Counted from the first letter of the stretch, positions 9,404 through 16,843 are shown. The stretch: 64,000 nt of DNA from CAZFVY01 sp964522665 (GCA_964522665.1 CAZFVY010000004.1:62001-126000); one strand, 5' to 3'. Numbers and translations: made by a program. Notes: a model not told the origin generated them from the letters alone.

Positions 9404-9427
9404 TAAGGTATGGTGTAAGGTATAGTC
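9404..9427 (+). promoter_or_regulatory. Tandem 12-bp repeat upstream of antitoxin, possible operator
   Basis: Two adjacent 12-bp direct repeats (TAAGGTATGGTG and TAAGGTATAGTC, 10 of 12 identical) end five bases before the antitoxin ATG at 9433. A TTGACC at 9394-9399 could serve as a -35 element. A TATAGT lies in the second repeat, but its 21-base spacing from TTGACC is too long for a standard promoter. Antitoxins of type II systems usually repress their own operon through such repeats, so this is a plausible operator by position. Confidence 0.4.
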
Positions 9428-9432
9428 CCGTT

Positions 9433-9648
9433 ATGAAAGTTACGTTCGAGCTTCCGCCTCCGGTTGTCCAGCGGCTGCGCGCGCACGTTCCAAGCGGCGA
9501 ACGGTCGAGATTTGTGGCGGAATTAATAACCAAGGAACTGCGCGGCAAGGGCAACGCCTTGGAAGCTGCCGCCAAAAAGGCCAACTCACTCCACAGGGTC
9601 AACCGCGAAATGAAAGACTGGGAAGCCTTAAATGGCTATGAAGATTGA
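9433..9648 (+). CDS. Ribbon-helix-helix-type antitoxin of a type II toxin-antitoxin pair
   Basis: This 71-residue protein begins with MKVTFELPPPVVQRLRAHVP and continues into SRFVAELITKEL, a pattern of one beta strand and two helices typical of ribbon-helix-helix antitoxins paired with MazF/PemK toxins. The C-terminal half (KKANSLHRVNREMKDWEAL) is charged and would be the toxin-binding arm. ATG 9433 was chosen over an in-frame 9337 start, because the upstream extension covers the putative operator repeats. Its last 17 bases overlap a MazF-like start, as in intact operons. The toxin that follows is broken, so this is probably an orphan antitoxin. Confidence 0.68.
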   Translation: MKVTFELPPPVVQRLRAHVPSGERSRFVAELITKELRGKGNALEAAAKKANSLHRVNREMKDWEALNGYED

Positions 9649-9688
9649 GCGGGGAGAGATCTGGTGGGTGAACCTTGACCCGCCACCA
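9632..9688 (+). pseudogene. MazF/PemK-type toxin, truncated after its N-terminus
   Basis: Starting inside the antitoxin gene, the frame reads MAMKIERGEIWWVNLDPP, an excellent match to the first strand of MazF/PemK endoribonucleases (RGEIWWVDLDP). After that the family's next motif (a G-S-E or R-P-A-V-V stretch) is missing, and the sequence runs into the 3' flank of the convergent HAD phosphatase gene. The frame stays open to 10162 only by chance, antisense to that gene. The toxin is therefore deleted beyond about residue 18. No toxin activity is expected. The exact breakpoint is uncertain. Confidence 0.7.
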
Positions 9689-9760
9689 AATAGATTTTGC
9701 GTTTACCGTAGCGACTTGTTTTTGCCAGTAGTGGCTGCAGCAGCGACGTTTGTCCCGGCA

Positions 9761-10360
9761 TCACTCGTACATCGTTCGCACGTCAACCGCTTCCATCCCC
9801 GCCGCGCGGATCGCTTGGAGTCCCAAATCGGTATCCTCGAACGCCCGGCAACGGTGGGCCGGGACGCCGATCAACTCCGCCGCGCGCAGAAAGATGTCCG
9901 GCGCCGGCTTCTGCCGGATGACCTGTTCGCTGGTGACGACCGCGTCGAAAAGCTCGAATATACCAATGTGGCGCAGCACCATCGGGATGACCTTCTGCGT
10001 GCCGCCCGAGGCGACGGCCATCGGTATCCGACCGTGATGTGCGCGGGCGATGGCCACCACGGCGGCGATCGGCGTGGATTGCGGCAGCAATGGCAAATAG
10101 GCCTCTTCTTTCTCGAGCGCGACGGCGATGGCGTCGAGGGGAATGCCTTGCTCCTGGCTTAGCATTTTCACGATGTCCCGCGAGGGAACGCCACCCAAGC
10201 TGTAGAACCGTTCTTCGGGGAAGCGCAGCCCGTACCGGTTGGTGACCGTCTGCCAGGCGCGCCAGTGAAGCGGCATGGTGTCCGCGAGGGTGCCGTCGCA
10301 GTCAAATATCAGACCCGCGGGTGAGTTTGGGGAGAGGGAGGGAGCAGACGGGGAGGTCAT
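9761..10360 (-). CDS. HAD-superfamily phosphatase, beta-phosphoglucomutase-like
   Basis: The 199-residue product has all four HAD motifs. Motif I is FDCDGTLADT, with nucleophile D20 and acid/base D22; motif II is the serine in VASGG; motif III is the lysine in RQKPAPDIF; motif IV is FEDTDLG. The cap between motifs I and II is the alpha-helical type of the phosphoglycolate phosphatase/beta-phosphoglucomutase group. The true substrate is likely a small sugar or organic phosphate but is not predictable. I took ATG at 10360; a TTG at 10408 would add 16 residues of unconvincing sequence. The gene converges on the broken toxin locus. Confidence 0.85.
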   Translation of the reverse strand: MTSPSAPSLSPNSPAGLIFDCDGTLADTMPLHWRAWQTVTNRYGLRFPEERFYSLGGVPSRDIVKMLSQEQGIPLDAIAVALEKEEAYLPLLPQSTPIAAVVAIARAHHGRIPMAVASGGTQKVIPMVLRHIGIFELFDAVVTSEQVIRQKPAPDIFLRAAELIGVPAHRCRAFEDTDLGLQAIRAAGMEAVDVRTMYE

Positions 10361-10478
10361 AGAGGCGGCAAAGTAGTTCTCGCGGACTTGGTTGGGCGGC
10401 GACGACAAACGCCGCGGGCGATCCTTCCGCGCGGCTCGGTCAGGGTGAGGCGACGGTGACGGCTGAAGCCCCGCGGTT

Positions 10479-11558
10479 TCACAGGTGGACGGAGGCCAGT
10501 TTCTCTTCGAGGTCGTGACTCACCAGCGGTTCGATCATGTCGTCGATGTCGCCATCAATGAAGGTGGGCAGATTGTAAAGGGTCAATTCGATGCGGTGGT
10601 CGGTCACGCGGTTCTGGGGGAAGTTGTAGGTGCGAATCCGCTCATTGCGTTCGCCGGTGCCCACCTGGGCTTTCCGCTGGGCGGCGTAGCGGGCGTTTTC
10701 TTCGGCGACCTTTTTTTCGAGCAAGCGGGAGCGCAGGACGGTCAAAGCCCGCGCCTTGTTCTTTTGTTGGGAACGTTGGTCGGCGCAACGCACGATCAGC
10801 CCGCTTGGTTTGTGGATGATCTGGACGGCGGAGTCGGTGGTGTTGACGCCCTGGCCGCCCGGCCCCGAGGCGCGGCAAACGGAGATGTCGAGGTCCTCGG
10901 GTCGCAGGTCGATATCGACTTCCTGCGCTTCGGGCAGGACGGCCACGGTCGCGGTACTGGTATGGATGCGCCCTTGCGCCTCGGTCGCGGGCACGCGCTG
11001 GACCCGATGCACGCCGCTCTCGTGCTTGAGGCGGCGATAAATATCAGGGCCGGTGACGCTGAAAATGATTTCCTTAAATCCGCCTAAATCGGATGGGCTG
11101 GAGTCGAGCGTCTCGACCTTCCAACCCTGGGTCTCCGCGTAACGGGTGTACATGCGGTAGAGGTCCGCCGCGAAGAGCGCGGACTCCGAGCCGCCGGCGC
11201 CGGCGCGGATTTCGATGATGGTATTCCGCGAATCGGTCGGGTCGGGCGGGAGTATCCCGCGCTGAATTTCCAGCCGCAGGCGTTTCTCCTCGGCCTCGAG
11301 AGACGGCAACTCGTCTTTGGCCATGGCGGCGAGCTCGGACTCGGCCGGTTCCGACTTAAGCAGCGCTTGATTGGCCTCGAGGTCGGCGACGGTTTTGAGG
11401 TACGCGGCGCCGTATCCGCCCAACTCCTTGAGCCGGGCGTATTCCTTGGAGAGGTCCTGAAAGCGCTGGTTGTTGTCGAAAACCTTCGGGTCGCTAAGCG
11501 CGGCCTCGACCTCCGCCAGACGCCGTGAGAACCGGTCGATATACGGGCGTAAGTCCAT
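10479..11558 (-). CDS. prfA: Peptide chain release factor 1
   Basis: RF1 recognises UAA and UAG stop codons and triggers peptide release on the ribosome. The 359-residue protein carries the universal GGQ motif at residues 234-236 in SGPGGQGVNTTDSAVQ. The Pro-Ala-Thr tripeptide in RVPATEAQGRIHTS distinguishes RF1 from RF2. ATG at 11558 gives a normal start; an upstream TTG at 11567 is less likely. The gene lies downstream of rpmE on the same strand, with a strong hairpin and T-run just before the start. Its usual partner prmC, which methylates the GGQ glutamine, is encoded about 4.3 kb away on the other strand. Confidence 0.97.
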   Translation of the reverse strand: MDLRPYIDRFSRRLAEVEAALSDPKVFDNNQRFQDLSKEYARLKELGGYGAAYLKTVADLEANQALLKSEPAESELAAMAKDELPSLEAEEKRLRLEIQRGILPPDPTDSRNTIIEIRAGAGGSESALFAADLYRMYTRYAETQGWKVETLDSSPSDLGGFKEIIFSVTGPDIYRRLKHESGVHRVQRVPATEAQGRIHTSTATVAVLPEAQEVDIDLRPEDLDISVCRASGPGGQGVNTTDSAVQIIHKPSGLIVRCADQRSQQKNKARALTVLRSRLLEKKVAEENARYAAQRKAQVGTGERNERIRTYNFPQNRVTDHRIELTLYNLPTFIDGDIDDMIEPLVSHDLEEKLASVHL

Positions 11559-11565
11559 CGGGGCC

Positions 11566-11609
11566 AAAAAAGATTCCGCCCGCAGGGAGAAGATTCTCTG
11601 CGGGCGGAA
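11566..11609 (-). terminator. Intrinsic terminator or attenuator between rpmE and prfA
   Basis: A perfect 12-bp GC-rich stem (11574-11585 pairing with 11598-11609, 12-base loop) is followed on the minus strand by a run of six T residues at 11571-11566. This is a textbook Rho-independent terminator for rpmE. The T-run ends only eight bases before the prfA start codon. prfA must therefore rely on read-through or on a promoter overlapping the hairpin. Confidence 0.8.
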
Positions 11610-11621
11610 GGGGGAAAGAAA

Positions 11622-11876
11622 CTACTTCTTTTTCTTCTTGGTGGACGCGGCGGCGGCGGCGGCGGCCTGAGCGGCCTGCGTCTTGGCCATGCGCTGCTGG
11701 AACTTGTCCACGCGTCCGGCGGTGTCCACAAATTTCTGCTGCCCGGTGTAAAACGGATGGCACAGGTTGCAGATACCAATCACAATCGACGGCCGGGTCG
11801 AACGGGTCTTGATCACGTTGCCGCAGGCGCAGCGGATCTCGGCTTCCAGATATTTCGGATGTATGTCAGCTTTCAT
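11622..11876 (-). CDS. rpmE: 50S ribosomal protein L31, zinc-binding type
   Basis: The 84-residue protein starts MKADIHPKY, the L31 hallmark, and keeps the zinc-binding cysteines CACG and CNLC. It is thus the C+ (zinc) form rather than the zinc-independent paralogue. The body ends around residue 68 (GRVDKFQQRM) and is followed by an alanine-rich stretch and a lysine-rich tail, a longer C-terminus than that of E. coli L31. ATG 11876 is the conserved start. A -35/-10 pair lies upstream and a strong terminator lies 13 bases downstream, so the gene appears to be expressed mainly on its own. Confidence 0.96.
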   Translation of the reverse strand: MKADIHPKYLEAEIRCACGNVIKTRSTRPSIVIGICNLCHPFYTGQQKFVDTAGRVDKFQQRMAKTQAAQAAAAAAASTKKKKK

Positions 11877-11890
11877 AACAAAGGCCGCAT

Positions 11891-11918
11891 AAGTTAGCAT
11901 TGGTTGGAGGCTTGACAA
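11891..11918 (-). promoter_or_regulatory. Candidate promoter for rpmE
   Basis: On the minus strand TTGTCA (11918-11913) and TAACTT (11896-11891) are separated by 16 bases and end 15 bases before the rpmE ATG. The -35 matches the sigma-70 consensus at five of six positions; the -10 matches only three. Confidence 0.4.
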
Positions 11919-11981
11919 GCGCGAAATTGAATTCGTTTTGTTTTCTTCCCGGCGCCCTCTGAAGCTGTTACCTTCCAGCGA

Positions 11982-12914
11982 ATGGATTTTTCGTATAAAA
12001 TCATTGGCGCTGACGGGCGCGAGTACGGTCCGGTGACCGTGGATGAGCTAAAGGGCTGGATTCGCGAGGGGCGGGCGGCGGGACAAACGCAAGTGTGGCG
12101 CAGCGACCTCGAAACCTGGCGGCCGGCCGCCGCGTACGATGAATTCGCCTTCGAGTTGGCGAGCGTGCCGCTTCCCAGCGCTCCGGCCGCGCCGTGGCCG
12201 CTGGAATTGGGCAGTTGCCTGGCGGGAGGCGCGCGGCTGATGGCGGCGAATCTGGGTTTGTTTCTCGCCGTGACCGCGCTGGCCTTCCTCATCGAGTTGG
12301 CGGTGAGCGCGATTCCGATTCTAGGCGGAGTCACTTATCCGGTCATTTCGGGCGCCATTGACGGTGGTTTGTTCCTGATCGTCATTCGGCGAATGCGGGG
12401 AGAACCGACCGGCGTGAAAGACCTTTTCACCGGATTTGGGCCACGGTTTCCCCAGTTCATGCTGGCCGGGATCATCGCCGAAGTGTTGATCTTCGCCGGG
12501 TTCCTGTGTTGCCTTTTGCCCGGGATTTATCTCTGGGCCGCCTGGTATTTTACGCTCGCGCTGGTGGCGGATCGACAACTTGATTTTTGGGCGGCGATGG
12601 AGACCAGTCGCAAAGCGGTGACCCGGCATTTTTTTGTGATCTTTCCGCTGCTCGTCATCGCGTTCCTGCCCGCGTTAGCGTACCGGTTTTACGGGGCAAT
12701 GCTGTTGACCGAGCAGATGCGCGCGTCGATCGGCGCCTCGGGCACGCTCAACCTGACGCAAATGCTGTCGCACATGGATGAATTTCGTGATCAGGCCGCG
12801 CGCCAGGCATTCATCGGCGAGGTCCTGGCGCGACTGATCTGGCCGTTCGCGTGCGCGACGATGATGCATGCCTATGAAGTTCTCTTTGGCCCTCGGTCCA
12901 CGCCGACGGCTTGA
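11982..12914 (+). CDS. GYF_2 (DUF4339) domain integral membrane protein
   Basis: The first 55 residues form a GYF_2/DUF4339-like module (YKIIGADGREYGPVTVDELKGWI, then TQVWRSDLETW), typically a small protein-interaction domain fused to membrane proteins. The remaining residues hold about five or six hydrophobic segments (near 88-110, 115-135, 160-190, 215-235 and around 290), resembling the UPF0259/DUF975-type membrane fold with its CLLPGIYLWAAWYF motif. The partner and role are unknown. The next small membrane-protein gene begins inside this gene's last 47 bases, which suggests translational coupling. Confidence 0.75.
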   Translation: MDFSYKIIGADGREYGPVTVDELKGWIREGRAAGQTQVWRSDLETWRPAAAYDEFAFELASVPLPSAPAAPWPLELGSCLAGGARLMAANLGLFLAVTALAFLIELAVSAIPILGGVTYPVISGAIDGGLFLIVIRRMRGEPTGVKDLFTGFGPRFPQFMLAGIIAEVLIFAGFLCCLLPGIYLWAAWYFTLALVADRQLDFWAAMETSRKAVTRHFFVIFPLLVIAFLPALAYRFYGAMLLTEQMRASIGASGTLNLTQMLSHMDEFRDQAARQAFIGEVLARLIWPFACATMMHAYEVLFGPRSTPTA

Positions 12915-13260
12915 CCGTTCGACGGCTTGGGGTTGCCTGGTGGCCAACCTGGCGATTCCGGGCTCCGGCTCGCTGGCGGCCGGGCGAGTGTCGGGTTATC
13001 TGCAAATGGCGGCGGCGGTGGTCGGGCTGGCGCTCACCGTCTCTTACGGCGGGCGGTTTTTTACCTGGTATCTCGCCAACTGGAGCCGTCTCCGGGACGC
13101 GGAGGATCAATTTGGCAGCCTCCACGAACTTTGGGACAAGTCGCGCGGATGCCTGCTGGGGATGGGAGTATTCACGGCGGGCCTGCTCTGGTCGCTGCTG
13201 ACCAGTTGGTTGATCCTGCGGGAGGCAACGGACTCCGGAACGCCGCCACGTCTCAAGTGA
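12868..13260 (+). CDS. Small membrane protein of unknown function
   Basis: This 130-residue protein has two or three hydrophobic segments: residues about 22-38 (with a GSGSLAAGR turn), 44-66 and 98-117. The segments flank a hydrophilic stretch. The ANLAIPGSGSLAAGR sequence resembles short membrane motifs of TM2-like or DUF-type proteins, but I do not recognise a family with confidence. It overlaps the preceding GYF_2 gene by 47 bases in another frame; a second in-frame ATG at 12874 is equally possible. The overlap and shared direction suggest one operon with the upstream membrane protein. Confidence 0.6.
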   Translation: MPMKFSLALGPRRRLDRSTAWGCLVANLAIPGSGSLAAGRVSGYLQMAAAVVGLALTVSYGGRFFTWYLANWSRLRDAEDQFGSLHELWDKSRGCLLGMGVFTAGLLWSLLTSWLILREATDSGTPPRLK

Positions 13261-13303
13261 GGCGGGGAAAGCCGACAAGTTCGCGACCGCAAGTTGAGGC
13301 ATT

Positions 13304-13795
13304 GTGAATCAAAAGGCTAATGGCGGACGGTGGGAGCCGGCGCGAGTCGGCCGTCGTTTGATAAGTGTTGTGGTTCTCGGAGTGATCGCGTGCCTGGCCG
13401 GGGCAGCGGCGCTGGCCACGAACGGGAGGCTGGTTATTCCACCGTGCGGCATCAAGGTTCTTTTCGGAATGCCGTGTCCACTGTGCGGCGGGACGCGGAG
13501 TTTGGCGGCGCTTGCAAGGCTGGATGTTTTCGAGGCGTTTTACTTCAATCCGCTGGTCGCGGCAGTGGTCATCATCGTGGTCGTCGCGGCGATTCGAGGC
13601 ATCATCGGTCATGGCGATTGGGCAGAGCGAGCGAGATTTCGAGCAATGATATTCGGCCCGCGCGTCCGTCTTTTTATCGGGCTGGGATTGGTCTTTGCGA
13701 ATTGGAGCTATCTTTATCTCCGTGTATGTTCGGTGGACGCGGGACGCCATCTGGAATTGGTTATGTCGGCGGCGCTCTACAGCATGGCTCCGTGA
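13304..13795 (+). CDS. DUF2752 family membrane protein
   Basis: The 163-residue product contains the DUF2752 signature PCPLCGGTRSLAALARLDVFEAFYFNPL, preceded by a transmembrane segment (about residues 18-40) and followed by two more (about 85-103 and 122-140). The CPxCG motif lies at the membrane interface in this family; its biochemical role is not established. The start is GTG at 13304. It begins 43 bases after the preceding membrane protein and may belong to the same transcript. Confidence 0.8.
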   Translation: MNQKANGGRWEPARVGRRLISVVVLGVIACLAGAAALATNGRLVIPPCGIKVLFGMPCPLCGGTRSLAALARLDVFEAFYFNPLVAAVVIIVVVAAIRGIIGHGDWAERARFRAMIFGPRVRLFIGLGLVFANWSYLYLRVCSVDAGRHLELVMSAALYSMAP

Positions 13796-13811
13796 GGGCG
13801 CGTTGGGCCGT

Positions 13812-14390
13812 ATGAAACCTACCACCGCGCTTTGCCAAGACGCCCAACGTATGCTGCTCATGCTTCAGTTTGGGGTGGCGAACGGTGAAGACATCGTTCG
13901 GTGGGCGGATTCGCAGATTATCGCGCTCGATTCGCCGCCGGAATCGCTCATTGACCTTTCGACTACACCTCCTTCTCAAATCGCCGACCAGTTAACGTAC
14001 CTTCACGCTCTGGCATCCGGCGCCGACTATTGGGCGGCGTTTAGGCGAATGTTAGGGCACCTTCACGATTACCTCGCGGCAAATCCGGGCCGCGCTCAGG
14101 ATATCGCGAATGGTCTATTTCGTACCGCGGAACGTTCTCCGATGGGCGATCTGCCGAAAGACCTGAGTTTTGTCTATCGCATTGACGAGGCATTCTCGCT
14201 TGCGAACGATGGCATTTATGGGAAGCCGGAGGCCGTGCTTCGGGATTTCCTCAGTGAGTTGGCGAAGTTCAAAGGAGAGGTTATGTTGAGCGGTACAGCC
14301 GATAGCGGCCCGCTCCAGGAATCGCCGGCATCCTCGGAAATTCGGTCGGCCGATTCACCACGCCCGTCGTCACCCGTGGACCGAGGGTGA
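13812..14390 (+). CDS. Uncharacterised soluble protein, 192 residues
   Basis: I do not recognise this gene. The product is predicted to be soluble and mostly helical for residues 1-160 (for example EDIVRWADSQIIALDSPPESLIDLS and VLRDFLSELAKFKGEVM), with a disordered, Ser/Pro-rich tail. There is no signal peptide. ATG 13812 follows the DUF2752 stop by 16 bases; an in-frame start at 13695 would overlap that gene and is less likely. The pattern of an acidic helix, D-x-P-P and L-x-D-L-S is reminiscent of some small stand-alone proteins found near toxin or secretion loci, but nothing nearby supports that. It converges on the next minus-strand operon. Confidence 0.6.
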   Translation: MKPTTALCQDAQRMLLMLQFGVANGEDIVRWADSQIIALDSPPESLIDLSTTPPSQIADQLTYLHALASGADYWAAFRRMLGHLHDYLAANPGRAQDIANGLFRTAERSPMGDLPKDLSFVYRIDEAFSLANDGIYGKPEAVLRDFLSELAKFKGEVMLSGTADSGPLQESPASSEIRSADSPRPSSPVDRG

Positions 14391-14411
14391 TACGGTCGTT
14401 CTGAGTTGGGG

Positions 14412-14819
14412 CTAGTCCGGCTCGTCGTCCGGTGTCCTAGCCCGTCGCGAGGACGGTGCTCCGCCTTCGGCGGCGATCAGCCGGTCGATCGCCAACTCGA
14501 GATCGTAACGAAAAACGTATCGCTGGAACGGCGTCAGGACCAAGTTCCGCCGCCAACCGTTCTTGCGTTTGATCACGAGGATCCGCCGGAACGGACGCCA
14601 GGTACACCACCAATTCTCCGCCCAGCGCGGGCGCCGCTTGGAAAACGATTCGATGTCGAGCAGGGCGATGCGCCGGACGCAGATGCCGAACAGGGTAATC
14701 TTGAGGTAACGTTCGGTGATCCGGTACCGAACCTGCAGACTGATCCAGGCGATGATGACGCTCAACGCGGCGGCGCCCAGAAAACAGACCCATCTGGATT
14801 CGAGCCAGCGCGGATTCAT
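14412..14819 (-). CDS. Small membrane-anchored protein with PH-like strands
   Basis: The 135-residue product has one N-terminal hydrophobic segment (residues about 12-30). Beta-type segments follow (RYRITERYLKITLFGICVRRIALLDIESF and RRILVIKRKNGWRRNLVLTP), similar to bacterial PH-domain membrane proteins of the YdbT/DUF304 kind. The assignment to that fold is inference. Its ATG follows directly after the stop codon of the upstream gene, so it is the last gene of a three-gene minus-strand operon with the PepSY-like protein and the coiled-coil LysM protein. Confidence 0.6.
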   Translation of the reverse strand: MNPRWLESRWVCFLGAAALSVIIAWISLQVRYRITERYLKITLFGICVRRIALLDIESFSKRRPRWAENWWCTWRPFRRILVIKRKNGWRRNLVLTPFQRYVFRYDLELAIDRLIAAEGGAPSSRRARTPDDEPD

Positions 14820-15194
14820 TTAGCGCTTTTGTCCGAGCCAGAGCAGGAGTATCGGGGTGACGACGCCGAGCGCAAGCGCGGCCCAGACCGTCCATTTTTG
14901 GCGCAGGGCGCGGAGGGCGAGATAGACGCCAATCAGAACGGTCACGATCAGGGCAATCGACATCAGAACGACCAGCACGCGAAAGAGACCGGGGGAGAAA
15001 CTGTTCGCGCTTTTGGCCGGATAAATTTGATCGATGTGAACCGAGGTCATCCGCCCAATCCAATCGTCCGCGTGACCCAGGTCCTTTTTCCGGTCGGGAT
15101 GGAGCGTTTGGTACCAGCCGGTGGCGACGTAGAAGATGAGGAGCGGCGCGAAAAAACAACCGAGGAAAAGATGGGCGCGGCGAAGCGTCTTCAT
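14820..15194 (-). CDS. PepSY-associated-type small membrane protein
   Basis: The 124-residue protein begins MKTLRRAHLFLGCFFAPLLI, a pattern shared with the N-terminal helix of PepSY-associated membrane proteins (a basic R-x-x-H followed by a long hydrophobic helix). A second hydrophobic segment lies near residues 72-95 and a third near 103-119, so most of the periplasmic part is the segment between residues 30 and 70. No catalytic motif is visible. It overlaps the upstream LysM gene by an ATGA junction and abuts the downstream gene, indicating translational coupling. Confidence 0.6.
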   Translation of the reverse strand: MKTLRRAHLFLGCFFAPLLIFYVATGWYQTLHPDRKKDLGHADDWIGRMTSVHIDQIYPAKSANSFSPGLFRVLVVLMSIALIVTVLIGVYLALRALRQKWTVWAALALGVVTPILLLWLGQKR

Positions 15195-15829
15195 GGCGCC
15201 TTCGGCGGAATCGGGATCATCAGTTTTTGACCAGGATTGATGACGCCCGCCTTAACCTTCGGATTCGCCTCTTCGACTTGTTTGAGAGAAACGCGCTTTC
15301 TCCCTTCGCTGACGAATTTCTTGTTGAAGGCGCTCACGATCGCGGAAAGGCTGTCGCCGCCGAGGACTGTGTATTCGGCGAATTCTCCTTCTTGGGCGGT
15401 GGCCGCCGGCGCCGGCTCGGGTTTTCGCGGAGTGGGGGCCGGAGCGGCGAGCGTTTTGCCCATTTTGGCGATTTCCTCGAGAATCAACTTTTTGTCGTCC
15501 TCGCGTTTGCGGTCGATCAATTGAACATCTTTAACGACCTCCTTGAGTTCGTCGCGGGTGACGAAGGTGGTACCGGAATGAGCGTTCTCGTCGCGCAGGC
15601 TCCGAATCTCATTCGCGAGCGCGTCGATGCGTTTCAGCAGGGTTTCCTGGGCGCGCTGGTGCGCTTCGATGGCGGCCTGCAAAGACTGAATGTCGGCGTT
15701 AACCTGTTTGTAGCGTTCATCAGCGTATTCCTTGTCGGCGACTTTGGCCGCGTCGTTGTCGGCGAACGCCGGGCTGGCAAGTCGGCCGAGCGCGGCTATC
15801 GTAAGGAACGTCACGAGCAATCTTTTCAT
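15191..15829 (-). CDS. Secreted coiled-coil protein with C-terminal LysM domain
   Basis: This 212-residue protein has a signal peptide (MKRLLVTFLTIAALG to about residue 24, ending at AFA). A long heptad-like helix (about 35-120, containing NADIQSLQAAIEAHQRAQET) comes next, then a proline/alanine-rich linker. The C-terminal LysM domain begins at YTVLGGDSLSAIVSAF and ends INPGQKLMIPIPP. LysM domains bind peptidoglycan, so the protein is probably periplasmic and wall-attached. ATG 15829 fits the signal peptide; longer in-frame starts add unlikely sequence. It is the first gene of a three-gene operon with two small membrane proteins. Confidence 0.8.
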   Translation of the reverse strand: MKRLLVTFLTIAALGRLASPAFADNDAAKVADKEYADERYKQVNADIQSLQAAIEAHQRAQETLLKRIDALANEIRSLRDENAHSGTTFVTRDELKEVVKDVQLIDRKREDDKKLILEEIAKMGKTLAAPAPTPRKPEPAPAATAQEGEFAEYTVLGGDSLSAIVSAFNKKFVSEGRKRVSLKQVEEANPKVKAGVINPGQKLMIPIPPKAP

Positions 15830-15903
15830 GTTATGGAAAATAGGTACGTGCGCCACGCGGCGCAAGCGGTAATGAGGCTTCCCGGCGTTTTTGGTGGGGC
15901 GGC

Positions 15904-16767
15904 ATGACCATCGTGCAGATCATTGCGCAGGGCGCCGCGCGCCTCGCGGCCGCCGGCGTTGAATCGCCGCGGCTGGACGCCGAATGGCTGGTGGCGCACG
16001 CTTTGGGAAAGCCGCGGCTGCATCTTTTTCTCGAGCCGGGGACAGCCCTTACCGAAGCACAGCGGACGGCCGTCGAGGAACTGGTGGCCCGGCGGGCGGG
16101 ACGCGAGCCGCTCCAATACGTCCTGGGCACGGCTGTCTTCTGTGGCTTGGAATTGACAGTCGGTCCCGAGGTTCTGGCGCCCCGCCCAGAAACGGAATTA
16201 TTGGCCGAGCGGGCTTGGCGGTTTCTAGTCTCCGTCGCCGCGCCTGGCCCCGCATTGGGATTGGATTATGGAACCGGCAGCGGTTGCCTGGCGATTACGC
16301 TGGCGACGCGCTGTCCGGACGCGGTAATGCACGCGGTGGACATCTCGGACGCGGCCTTGAGCGTCGCGCGCGGGAACGCCGTCCGGCATGGCGTGAGCGA
16401 CCGAGTTCACTTCCACCACGGGGACGGGTTTGCGGCCGCGCCGGTCGGGCTGCGGGTTGACCTGATCGTTGCCAATCCCCCGTATATTCCGAGCGCGCAG
16501 ATCGCGGAATTGCAGCCGGAGGTCCGCGATTTCGAGCCGCGCCTGGCTCTCGATGGCGGGCCGGACGGACTCGACTTTTACCGACGGTTGGCCACCGACG
16601 GCGCGAACTGGCTACGACCGGGAGGGAGATTGATGTTGGAAATGGGTGACGAACAGGCGGAGCATATTCGGCGGCTTTTCGTCGAATCCGATTGGCTAGT
16701 CGAGGCGATCGAGCCAGATTATAGCGGACGATTGCGAATCTTGGTTGCCCGGCCCGCGGGGGTGTGA
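15904..16767 (+). CDS. prmC: Release factor glutamine N5-methyltransferase
   Basis: PrmC (HemK) methylates the glutamine of the GGQ motif in RF1 and RF2 using S-adenosylmethionine. The 287-residue product has an N-terminal helical substrate-binding domain, the SAM motif I (LDYGTGSGCLAITLA), and the catalytic NPPY motif at residues 191-194. The family feature LAPRPETELL precedes motif I. Length is normal. It diverges from the envelope operon on the minus strand and is followed after 76 bases by murA, a common neighbour. Its substrate RF1 is encoded at 10.5-11.6 kb on the other strand. Confidence 0.95.
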   Translation: MTIVQIIAQGAARLAAAGVESPRLDAEWLVAHALGKPRLHLFLEPGTALTEAQRTAVEELVARRAGREPLQYVLGTAVFCGLELTVGPEVLAPRPETELLAERAWRFLVSVAAPGPALGLDYGTGSGCLAITLATRCPDAVMHAVDISDAALSVARGNAVRHGVSDRVHFHHGDGFAAAPVGLRVDLIVANPPYIPSAQIAELQPEVRDFEPRLALDGGPDGLDFYRRLATDGANWLRPGGRLMLEMGDEQAEHIRRLFVESDWLVEAIEPDYSGRLRILVARPAGV

Positions 16768-16843
16768 GAGAACAGCCCGGCGGCGCGGACGCTCCAGGAA
16801 CCGCGGGCAGAATTGGTGACTCGGGACGAAAGACAGGTAATAC

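Noticed and set aside
9632..10162. A 176-codon plus-strand frame starting at the MazF-like codons
   Set aside because: Only the first about 18 codons match a toxin; the rest is antisense to the HAD phosphatase gene, whose four motifs are clear on the minus strand.
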